From Actinomycetes bacterium (lineage in GTDB: Bacteria; Actinomycetota; Actinomycetes; Actinomycetales; Microbacteriaceae): DNA of 6,103 bases. Under the pieces are notes generated by a model. The model ran no database searches, was not told where the DNA came from, and saw nothing but the letters and a program-made list of their open reading frames with translations. The first letter of the stretch is position 1; each line of letters begins with the position of its first letter. The stretch covers positions 1 through 6,103 of the forward strand of contig JAEZSU010000364.1 of NCBI GenBank assembly GCA_023421635.1, read 5' to 3'. Below are positions 1-5,106 of the stretch, in pieces. The position numbers and the translations under genes are program-made.

Positions 1-348
1 GCGCTCGGCAACCTCGTCTCCAACGCGGTGAAGTTCACCCCGCCCGGCGGCACGGTGCGCATCCGCAGCGACGTCCATGACGGGCGGATCGCGCTCACGG
101 TGAGCGACACCGGGCCGGGGATGACGCCGGAGACCCTCGCGCAGGCGTTCGACCGGTTCTACCGCGGCCACGACGCCGTGCAGGCCAACACGCCAGGCAC
201 CGGCCTCGGCCTCGCGATCGCCGCACAGCTGGCCGAGCGCAACGGCGGTGCGATCAGGCTCGCGTGTCCCCCCGGCGGCGGGCTGGAGGCCACCGTGGCG
301 TTCGCGGATGCGGCGCCCGCCCCGAAGGTGCTCGTCGACCCCCGCTGA
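1..348 (+). CDS. Sensor histidine kinase, C-terminal ATPase part (5' end outside window)
   Basis: This is the last 115 residues of a two-component sensor kinase; sensor, dimerisation and phospho-acceptor His regions lie upstream of the window. The visible part is the HATPase_c fold that binds ATP and phosphorylates the kinase's own His. Its motifs come in the usual order: N box (LVSNAVKFTPPGG, residues 5-17), G1 box (DTGPGM, 36-41), F box (FDRFYRG, 50-56) and G2 box (GTGLGLAIA, 66-74). Reading is open from base 1 in this frame and ends at TGA 346-348, with a short Pro/Ala tail after the fold. The box spacing fits the EnvZ/PhoR-like class usually paired with OmpR-type regulators. Its partner is probably just upstream, outside the window; the response regulator 2.6 kb downstream is separated by genes on the other strand. 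The fold is secure; stimulus and symbol cannot be told. Confidence 0.95.
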   Translation, partial: ALGNLVSNAVKFTPPGGTVRIRSDVHDGRIALTVSDTGPGMTPETLAQAFDRFYRGHDAVQANTPGTGLGLAIAAQLAERNGGAIRLACPPGGGLEATVAFADAAPAPKVLVDPR

Positions 349-354
349 GCGGGG
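340..354. terminator. Short GC stem-loop over the kinase stop codon
   Basis: CCCCGC at 340-345 pairs perfectly with GCGGGG at 349-354, and the three-base loop is the TGA stop codon of the kinase gene. It lies exactly where two genes converge (next stop at 361-363), so it could act on both strands. No T-run follows on either side and the stem is only 6 bp, so a terminator role is a weak inference. Confidence 0.3.
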
Positions 355-360
355 CCGCGC

Positions 361-498
361 TCAGAGGATGGCGTTGAGGTAGCTGATGATCGAGGCGTAC
401 ACGAGCGCCGCGACGCCCAGCGTCAGCAGCACGACGCCCAGGTAGAGGGCCCATTTCGCCCGCCCACGGTTCGGGTCGCGGATCTCGTCGCGCGTCAT
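361..498 (-). CDS. Small single-pass membrane protein, 45 aa, hypothetical
   Basis: A short gene reading from ATG 498-496 to TGA 363-361. The protein begins MTRDEIRDPNRGRAKW, a charged N-terminus, followed by one hydrophobic stretch of about 25 residues (17-41, LYLGVVLLTLGVAALVYASI...) and ends SYLNAIL. The layout predicts one transmembrane helix with the basic N-terminus in the cytoplasm. There is no Shine-Dalgarno sequence, but TAGCAT (a TANNNT -10 element) ends 6 nt before the ATG, as expected for a leaderless mRNA. The gene converges on the histidine kinase with 12 bp between stops. No family is recognised. The clean charge-then-hydrophobic pattern and the promoter fit argue that it is real. 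A regulator or subunit of a membrane complex is possible, but nothing here shows a function. Confidence 0.72.
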   Translation of the reverse strand: MTRDEIRDPNRGRAKWALYLGVVLLTLGVAALVYASIISYLNAIL

Positions 499-504
499 GC
501 GGGC

Positions 505-510
505 ATGCTA
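505..510 (-). promoter_or_regulatory. -10 element TAGCAT for a leaderless start of the 45-aa gene
   Basis: On the minus strand TAGCAT matches TANNNT and is followed by GCCCGC and then the ATG at 498, putting the expected transcription start at or next to the start codon. No good -35 box is seen 16-19 nt upstream. The block CCCGCTAGC in which it sits recurs upstream of the universal stress protein gene (1731-1738 region). Confidence 0.45.
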
Positions 511-686
511 GCGGGATGCCGCGCCCGCCGCAGCAGTCACGCGGACTTACCTCGCACCGCCGCGCGATGTCAAGCCTCACGCCGAGCATCCGCGACCCGC
601 ACATACTGGATCCAGCAACACCACACGCCGGATTGTTCGGGTCATGAAGGCGAGTGAAGACGTGGGCGAGGCGTAAGCCCCTACGT

Positions 687-726
687 GAGATCCCCTTACC
701 GGCCCCCCCAACCGGAAGGGGATCTC
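687..726. terminator. Long stem-loop, 15 bp with one bulge, C-rich loop
   Basis: GAGATCCCCTT (687-697) pairs perfectly with AAGGGGATCTC (716-726). After a single bulged A698, CCGG 699-702 pairs with CCGG 712-715, leaving a 9-nt loop of seven C and two A. No T-run follows on either strand. Actinobacterial terminators often lack a U-tract, so a bidirectional terminator is possible, but no gene ends next to it. A structured RNA element is the alternative. The hairpin itself is seen directly; its role is inferred. Confidence 0.4.
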
Positions 727-753
727 TGCTGTGCAGGCATCGGCCGCACGCGC

Positions 754-759
754 TACAGT
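754..759 (+). promoter_or_regulatory. -10-like TACAGT without a gene behind it
   Basis: TACAGTCG here is identical to the hexamer and next two bases at the GH6 gene promoter (1789-1796). Seven nt downstream there is no start codon, and the strand then runs antisense to the stress protein gene, so if active it would make a non-coding RNA starting near 766. No clear -35 box. Confidence 0.22.
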
Positions 760-817
760 CGTCCTCGGTAGATCCGCCGAACCCTGGGCCTCGATTCGTC
801 GGGGCCGGCGGCGCCCG

Positions 818-850
818 CGGCCTCCGGCAACCACCCAGTGCCGGGGGCCG
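818..850 (-). terminator. Probable terminator of the universal stress protein gene
   Basis: CGGCCTCCGGCA (818-829) and TGCCGGGGGCCG (839-850) form a 12-bp stem with one G-T pair and a 9-nt loop. On the minus strand it begins 18 nt after the stress-protein TGA, the normal place for a terminator. There is no T-run, so it would be a U-less actinobacterial type. Confidence 0.5.
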
Positions 851-868
851 CTTCGTCGTTGCGGGGGC

Positions 869-1699
869 TCAGCGGACGACGGCGGTGGTGGCCTCGAGGT
901 GGGCGAGCACTTCCTCGCTGACAGAGCCGAGCAGGAACCGGGCGATGCCGCTCCTGCCGTGGGAGCCGACCACCACGAGCGAAGCGTCCGCTGCGTGCCG
1001 GCCGATGACACCCGCGGGGTCCCCCTCGTCGACGTGGGCGGTCACCTCGTGCCGGGGGTGCCGGGCCGCGACCGCGTCCACGACGCTGTCGACGTTCGCC
1101 CGGGTGATCCCCTCGAGGTCCGACAGGTACACATCCGGGTACACGCCGAAATCGCCCGGGACGGCGACCGGCATCCATGCGGAGACGATCCGCAGCGGCT
1201 CACCGGTGCGCTCGGCCTCCGCGGCGGCGAAGGAGATGGCGGCGTTGGAGGTCTGGGAACCGTCGACGCCGACGACCACGCCACGGCGCGGCGCCCCGTC
1301 GGGCTCGGGCACGACGACGACCGGGCAGTGCGCCCCGGCGGCCAGGCGCGCACCGTGCTGACCGCGGTGCCCGCGGCCGCGCGGTTCGCTGCCGATGACG
1401 AGCAGGGCCGCATCCTCGGAGGCGTCGACGAGCTGGGCGACCGGGTCGCCGTGCGTGACCCGCACCTCGACGTCCAGCCCGCTCGCGGCGAGTTCCTCCG
1501 CGAGCGCACCGACGCGCTCGGCGGTGGCGGCCATCACGCGTTCGACGACGTCTTCCTCGCCGACCGCGCCCACTGCGCCGCCCACGACCGAGTACAGCGC
1601 GATGCGCTGTCCCAGATCCCGGGCGCGACGTGCCGCCCACTCGACCGCGCGGCGCGAAGCCGCCGCATCCGATACTCCGACGATGATGGTGTCCGCCAT
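869..1699 (-). CDS. Universal stress protein, two Usp domains
   Basis: 276-residue cytoplasmic protein with two UspA domains (about 4-131 and 139-275). Members bind ATP or other ligands and help survival in stress, dormancy or oxygen limitation. The second domain has the full nucleotide-binding pattern: GVDGS (144-148) and G-2x-G-9x-G-S at 245-259 (G245, G248, G258, S259). The first starts typically (TIIVGVSDAAASRRAVEWA) but its loop, GSEPRGRG from 103, lacks the second Gly (Pro instead) and the final G-S is G-A, so it may not bind ATP. ATG at 1699-1697 is preceded by GGGAGGG with an 8-nt spacer. The frame stays open far upstream, but that part is antisense to the GH6 gene and was excluded. 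It is divergent from the GH6 gene across 102 bp. In mycobacteria such genes belong to the hypoxia regulon; no such operator was recognised here. Confidence 0.95.
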   Translation of the reverse strand: MADTIIVGVSDAAASRRAVEWAARRARDLGQRIALYSVVGGAVGAVGEEDVVERVMAATAERVGALAEELAASGLDVEVRVTHGDPVAQLVDASEDAALLVIGSEPRGRGHRGQHGARLAAGAHCPVVVVPEPDGAPRRGVVVGVDGSQTSNAAISFAAAEAERTGEPLRIVSAWMPVAVPGDFGVYPDVYLSDLEGITRANVDSVVDAVAARHPRHEVTAHVDEGDPAGVIGRHAADASLVVVGSHGRSGIARFLLGSVSEEVLAHLEATTAVVR

Positions 1700-1707
1700 G
1701 GCGTGTG

Positions 1708-1733
1708 CCCTCCCGGTGATCACGGCCAGGCTA
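1708..1733 (-). promoter_or_regulatory. RBS and -10 element of the stress protein gene
   Basis: On the minus strand GGGAGGG (1714-1708) lies 8 nt before the ATG and fixes the start. TAGCCT (1733-1728), a TANNNT hexamer, lies about 28 nt upstream of the ATG, giving a leader of roughly 20 nt. The leader contains the 8-bp palindrome GTGATCAC (1716-1723). RBS strong, -10 tentative. Confidence 0.5.
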
Positions 1734-1788
1734 GCGGGTGCATGGGCGCCGCGGGGCGGCCTGCACGGAGCGGAGGCTTCACCACCGG

Positions 1789-1794
1789 TACAGT
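1789..1794 (+). promoter_or_regulatory. -10 element TACAGT, leaderless GH6 gene
   Basis: TACAGT ends 7 nt before GTG 1802 and there is no Shine-Dalgarno sequence, the signature of a leaderless transcript. This spacing supports GTG 1802 over an in-frame ATG at 1742. No good -35 box is visible, and no inverted repeat resembling the CebR cellulose-regulon operator (TGGGAGCGCTCCCA type) was found in the divergent spacer. Confidence 0.45.
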
Positions 1795-1801
1795 CGGTCG
1801 G

Positions 1802-2830
1802 GTGAGCTTCTCGCAGTCGCTGCGCCGCCGACGCAGGTTCCGGACCCGCCTGCTGATCGCACTGATCGCGGTGAGCGTGGTCGCGGTCGTCGCGATCATC
1901 GGGAGCGTCGGCACCTGGGTGAGCACTGCGTTGCAGGCCCTCCGCGCCACACCCCCCGGCGTCGGGACCGTGATCGTCGCGCCCGCCGAGTCGAAGGCCG
2001 CGAAGGCCGCGGCGGCCGGCACCCTCAGCGGCCGCCAGCTCGCGGCGGCGGAGTACCTCGCCGCGCAGCCGACGGCGTACTGGCTGACCCCCGAGATCGA
2101 CCCGATCGGCGAGGTCGGCGCGCGCATCGCGAACCTCGCGACCGAGGCGCGGGAGCAGGATGCCGCGCTCGCCGTCGTCGTGTACGGCCTGCCCGAGCGC
2201 GACTGCAGCTCGGCGCACTCCGCTGGCGGTCTGGACGACGCCGACTACGACGCCTGGACCGGCCGGATCGGTTCGGCGCTGGCGGACGTCAGGGACGTGC
2301 AGAAGATCGTCGTCCTCGAGCCCGACAGCCTCGCCCAGGCGCCCGACTGCGGCAACCTCGAGGACCGGGTGGTGCAGCTGCGTCAGGCCGTCGACCGGCT
2401 CGCCGGCGCGGACACCTGGATCTACCTGGACGGCGGGCACTCGAACTGGCGGTCCGCCGCCGATCAGGCGGCGCTCATCGGCCAGGTCGGGCTCTCGGAC
2501 CGCGTGCGGGGGTTCGCGCTGAACGTCTCCAACTACAACGACACCGCCGGCGAGTTCGCGTACGCCCACGAGGTCGCGCGGCTCCTCGGCGGCGGCCACG
2601 CGATCGTCGACACGTCGCGCAACGGCGCGGGCCCCGACGGCGCGGTGTGGTGCAATCCTTCCGGGCGGCTCGTCGGCGACCCCGGCGGCGTCTACGGCGA
2701 CGACGTGGTCGACACGAACCTGTGGATCAAGCCCCCGGGGGAGAGCGACGGCGAGTGCAACGGCGGCCCGGTCGCCGGGGCGTGGTGGCCGGCGGCCGCC
2801 GTGGACCTGACACGCGAGGTCGTGCGGTGA
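1802..2830 (+). CDS. Glycoside hydrolase family 6 (cellulase-type), membrane-anchored or secreted
   Basis: 342 residues. GH6 enzymes are inverting beta-1,4-glucanases (endoglucanase or cellobiohydrolase). Arg-rich N-terminus (8-16), one hydrophobic helix (17-36), Ala-rich linker to about 80, then one GH6 domain (about 84-335). Motifs: YWLTPE (93-98); VYGLPERDC (127-135) with conserved D134; VVLEPDSLAQ (170-179) with D175, the expected proton donor; YLDGGHSNW (208-216); GFALNVSNY (237-245); DTSRNG (270-275); LWIKPPGESDG (307-317) with D316 at the proposed base position. Cys pairs 135/183 and 284/319 match the two disulfides of bacterial GH6, implying an exported domain. The helix may be an uncleaved anchor; ALQALRA (43-49) could be a signal-peptidase site. 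No carbohydrate-binding module, so soluble glucan or oligosaccharide is a likelier substrate than crystalline cellulose. GTG 1802 chosen for the leaderless promoter; in-frame ATG 1742 would add 20 polar residues. Confidence 0.93.
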   Translation: MSFSQSLRRRRRFRTRLLIALIAVSVVAVVAIIGSVGTWVSTALQALRATPPGVGTVIVAPAESKAAKAAAAGTLSGRQLAAAEYLAAQPTAYWLTPEIDPIGEVGARIANLATEAREQDAALAVVVYGLPERDCSSAHSAGGLDDADYDAWTGRIGSALADVRDVQKIVVLEPDSLAQAPDCGNLEDRVVQLRQAVDRLAGADTWIYLDGGHSNWRSAADQAALIGQVGLSDRVRGFALNVSNYNDTAGEFAYAHEVARLLGGGHAIVDTSRNGAGPDGAVWCNPSGRLVGDPGGVYGDDVVDTNLWIKPPGESDGECNGGPVAGAWWPAAAVDLTREVVR

Positions 2831-2868
2831 TCCCGCCGATACGTCGAGGGCTCCGCGCCCGGATGTGG

Positions 2869-2874
2869 AACAAT
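2869..2874 (+). promoter_or_regulatory. Possible -10 (AACAAT) upstream of response regulator
   Basis: AACAAT matches TATAAT at four of six positions and is the only A/T-rich stretch in the 112-bp gap after the GH6 stop. It would give a leader of about 60 nt. No -35 box. A weak GAGG (2929-2932) lies 10 nt before the response-regulator ATG. The gene could instead be read from the GH6 promoter. Confidence 0.25.
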
Positions 2875-2942
2875 GGCGGCGGGCGGGGCACCCACGGGCG
2901 CGGCGCCGCTGCCGAACTCTCAGAACCCGAGGCCTTGAACCC

Positions 2943-3896
2943 ATGAGCGACGCTCTCGAAGGACAGAAGACCGCCGTCATCGTCGAAGACGACCCGGACG
3001 TACGCCACCTGCTGGTGGAAGTGCTCGAAGCGGCGGGATTCTCGACCGTGTCGGTCGGGAACGGCATCGACGGGGTCCGCGCCGTGCTGGCGTACCAGCC
3101 GCTGATCACCACGCTCGACGTGAACATGCCCGGCATCGACGGGTTCGAGGCGGCCCGCCGCATCCGCGAGCAGAGCAACACCTTCATCGTCATGCTGACC
3201 GGCCTCGCCGATGAGGCCGACGTCGTGCTGGGGCTCGGCGCCGGCGCCGACGAGTACATCGTGAAGCCGTTCCGCCCGCGCGAGTTCCGCGCCCGCGTGG
3301 AGGCGCTGCTGCGCCGTCCGCGCCCGGAGGTCGCAGGCGCGCAGCCCCGGCAGGAGTCCTCCGGGCCGTCCTTCCCGGGTGTCCGGCCGCCCCAGACGCA
3401 GCCGACCGCGCCGGTCGCCGCCGACTACCCGGCCGAGGCCGCGATGCCGAACCAGGTGCAGCCGATCGTGGTGCAGCCGGCGTACGCGCCTGCCGGACCC
3501 GTTGCCGCCGGATCCGAGATCGCGGTGGCGCCCGGCCGCGCGGTCGTCCCCGGCGGCGGGTACTGGATCACCCACCGCGACCTGCAGCTGAACCCCGAGA
3601 CCCGCATCGTGCTCGTCGCGGGCCAGGAGGTCGAGCTCACCCGCACCGAGTTCGACCTGCTCGCCACGCTCATGGAGTCCAAGCGCCGGGTGCGCAGTAA
3701 GGCCGACCTGACGCTGGTGCTGCGCGGCGAGTCCTACGTGACCTCGTACTACGTCGGCGAGGCCGACAAGCGCGCCGTCGAGGCCCACATGACGAACCTG
3801 CGCCGGAAGCTCGCCGACAATCCGAGCAACCCGCGCTACATCGAGACGGTCCGCGGCGTCGGCTACCGGCTGACGACGGAGCTGCTCGCCCCCTGA
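2943..3896 (+). CDS. OmpR/PhoB-family response regulator with long linker
   Basis: 317-residue DNA-binding response regulator; usual members are about 225-245. The receiver domain (about 10-124) has every switch residue: acidic pair D16/D17 in VEDDPD, phospho-acceptor D59 in LDVNMPGIDG, T86 in MLTG and K108 in VKPF. A low-complexity linker of about 80 residues (126-205), rich in Pro, Ala, Gln and Val, follows. The winged-helix DNA-binding domain is about 206-313, with LTRTEFDLL (232-240), recognition helix DKRAVEAHMTNLRRKL (275-290) and the RYIETVRGVGYRL wing (298-310). The wing-helix region carries extra residues (ESYVTSYYVGEA, 263-274) relative to typical OmpR proteins. ATG 2943 starts just before the receiver strand; the open frame upstream to GTG 2865 is Arg-rich and unlike the family. 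No kinase gene is adjacent, so it looks orphan. Its last 34 bp overlap the convergent antiporter gene. Confidence 0.95.
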   Translation: MSDALEGQKTAVIVEDDPDVRHLLVEVLEAAGFSTVSVGNGIDGVRAVLAYQPLITTLDVNMPGIDGFEAARRIREQSNTFIVMLTGLADEADVVLGLGAGADEYIVKPFRPREFRARVEALLRRPRPEVAGAQPRQESSGPSFPGVRPPQTQPTAPVAADYPAEAAMPNQVQPIVVQPAYAPAGPVAAGSEIAVAPGRAVVPGGGYWITHRDLQLNPETRIVLVAGQEVELTRTEFDLLATLMESKRRVRSKADLTLVLRGESYVTSYYVGEADKRAVEAHMTNLRRKLADNPSNPRYIETVRGVGYRLTTELLAP

Positions 3897-5056
3897 CCCA
3901 CCCGCGGGCGGATCGCCATGGCGATGAGCGGCAGCACCAGCACCGACAGCATCCCGCCCGCGACGAGGACGGATGCGGCCGCGGGCGCCAGCACGTCCGC
4001 CTCCACCCCGATCGCGGTGACCGCGACGATGATGGGGAGCCCCGTCGCGCCCATGAGCCCGACCGACGCCTTCCCACGCCACGACGACCCGGCGGGCGCC
4101 GCGAGCGACGCGGGGAGCCCCCGCGCCACGAGCAGCGCGACGAGCACGACGGGGACGAACAGCAGCAGCACCGGCTGTGCCATCAGCGACGACAGATCGA
4201 ACGTGATGCCGGTGTAGACGAAGAAGAGCGGGATGAGGAAGCCGAAGGCGAGCGCCTCGACCTTGCTCTCCACCGCCTCCCGTGTCGGGGTCGGCGCGTC
4301 CCGCAGCAGCAGCCGCCACACCACGCCCGCAGTGAAGGCACCCAGCAGCATGTCGAGGTCCAGCACGATGCTGAGGGTGAGCAGCGCCAGGAGCAGGAGC
4401 AGCAGCACGCGGATCGCGAACTGCCCGGAGGTGTGCAGGCTCGCGGTCACCGCGCGGTGCAGCGCGCCGCGCGGGATCGCGATCGACGCCCACACCGCGA
4501 GCGCGGCGACGACGAAGAAGCCGGCGAGGACGAGCGATGCGACGCCGGGGTCGCGGGTGCCGAGGAGCACCGAGATCGCGATGAGCGGCCCGAACTCCCC
4601 CACCGCCCCGACCGCGCTCACCGAGCGGCCGAACGGGGTGCGCAGCTCCCCCGCATCCCGCAGGATCGGGATCAGGGTGCCGAGCGCGGTCGAGCACAGG
4701 GCGACGCCGATGATGATCGCCCCCTCCCCGGGCGCGATGAGCCAGCCGATGGCCACGCCGATCGCGAGGCTCAGCACCCAACCGCCCGCGGCCCGTCGGC
4801 CCGTGCGGCCGCGGAGCGCGTCGACCTCGATCTCGGTGCCCGCCATGAAGAAGAGCATCGCCAGCCCGAGATCCGCCAGGAGCGCGACCAGGTCCGACGG
4901 CTGCGCCCACCCCAGGACCGACGGGCCCGCGACGATGCCGAGGAGCAGTTCGAACACCACCACCGGCACTGCGATCCACCGGCCGAGCCCGCGCGCCAGG
5001 AGCGGCGCGGCGACGGCGAGGAGCGGCGCGATCAGCAGCACGGATGTCAGGGCCAT
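3863..5056 (-). CDS. CPA2-type cation:proton antiporter (Na+/H+ exchanger domain)
   Basis: 397-residue polytopic membrane protein, about 11-13 hydrophobic segments, exchanging a monovalent cation (Na+ or K+) for protons. Family signatures: FELLLGIVAGPSVLGW (35-50), LGLAMLFFMAGTEIEVDALRG (63-83), STALGTLIPILRDAGEL (122-138), VEALAFGFLIPLFFVYTG (266-283) and the GLMGATGLPIIVAV re-entrant region (333-346). In the ion-binding helix, where KefC-type proteins carry QD and NapA-type carry DD, it reads GEFGP (153-157), so E154 is the candidate ion-binding acid. There is no cytosolic TrkA-N/RCK domain; it ends right after the membrane part. ATG 5056 precedes the first helix directly; CATGCT ends 6 nt upstream, suggesting a leaderless start. 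GTG 5092 in frame would add a charged 12-residue tail and is less likely. It lies 50 bp behind the hydrolase gene, possibly co-transcribed. TAG stop within the end of the response regulator gene. Confidence 0.93.
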   Translation of the reverse strand: MALTSVLLIAPLLAVAAPLLARGLGRWIAVPVVVFELLLGIVAGPSVLGWAQPSDLVALLADLGLAMLFFMAGTEIEVDALRGRTGRRAAGGWVLSLAIGVAIGWLIAPGEGAIIIGVALCSTALGTLIPILRDAGELRTPFGRSVSAVGAVGEFGPLIAISVLLGTRDPGVASLVLAGFFVVAALAVWASIAIPRGALHRAVTASLHTSGQFAIRVLLLLLLALLTLSIVLDLDMLLGAFTAGVVWRLLLRDAPTPTREAVESKVEALAFGFLIPLFFVYTGITFDLSSLMAQPVLLLFVPVVLVALLVARGLPASLAAPAGSSWRGKASVGLMGATGLPIIVAVTAIGVEADVLAPAAASVLVAGGMLSVLVLPLIAMAIRPRVGQGASSSVVSR

Positions 5057-5062
5057 GCACAC

Positions 5063-5068
5063 AGCATG
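5063..5068 (-). promoter_or_regulatory. -10-like CATGCT, possible leaderless antiporter start
   Basis: CATGCT on the minus strand ends 6 nt before ATG 5056 and no Shine-Dalgarno sequence precedes the ATG. The first base departs from TANNNT, so this is weaker than the other cases in the window. Confidence 0.28.
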
Positions 5069-5088
5069 CCGGTCGCGGCGGGCTCCGC

Positions 5089-5102
5089 GCACGCCGGCGT
5101 GC
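5089..5102. repeat. Perfect 14-bp palindrome GCACGCCGGCGTGC in hydrolase-antiporter gap
   Basis: The 50-bp gap between the hydrolase stop and the antiporter ATG holds a perfect 14-bp palindrome 4 nt downstream of the hydrolase TGA. As RNA it could fold to a short hairpin (partial terminator or processing site); as DNA it could bind a dimeric regulator. GC-rich palindromes of this size can arise by chance. Confidence 0.3.
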
Positions 5103-5106
5103 AGGC

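Larger units (their letters stand above)
499..868. other. 370-bp region with no convincing protein gene; structured
   Basis: Between the starts/stops of two minus-strand genes no frame here looks like a conserved protein; the open frames are GC-driven extensions of antisense frames. It holds two strong stem-loops (687-726 and 818-850), a TACAGT -10-like hexamer on + (754-759), and on - a TTGACA (573-568) followed after 17 nt by a poor -10 (GTAAGT, 550-545). A 10-codon mini-ORF (ATG 644 to TAA 674-676) stops 10 nt before the first stem-loop. This could be an sRNA locus, a long 5' leader of the small membrane gene, or plain intergenic spacer. Confidence 0.5.

Noticed and set aside
687..726. 6C-type actinobacterial RNA
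   Set aside because: Only one C-rich loop is found, whereas that motif is described with two C-rich stem-loops; I cannot run the covariance model, so I do not call it.
731..1801. Long + open frame running antisense through the stress protein gene into the GH6 gene
   Set aside because: It is open because of GC codon bias opposite a real gene. Its residues are low-complexity Gly/Arg/Asp/His with no family features, and the GH6 protein clearly begins at 1802 (or 1742).
1700..1801. CebR-type cellulose operator between stress protein and GH6 genes
   Set aside because: Only the 8-bp palindrome GTGATCAC is present; nothing resembles the 14-bp CebR site.
1700..3259. Long - strand open frame upstream of the stress protein gene
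   Set aside because: It is antisense to the GH6 and response-regulator genes. The stress protein has a strong RBS and a typical MADTIIVGVS start at 1699.
1..3896. Histidine kinase at the left edge and response regulator at 2943 as one two-component pair
   Set aside because: They are 2.6 kb apart with two minus-strand genes and a glycosidase gene between them; kinase partners are normally adjacent.
2727..5060. 777-codon - strand frame across the response regulator and antiporter
   Set aside because: Arg/Gly/Ala/His-rich translation without motifs, overlapping two well-supported genes in other frames.
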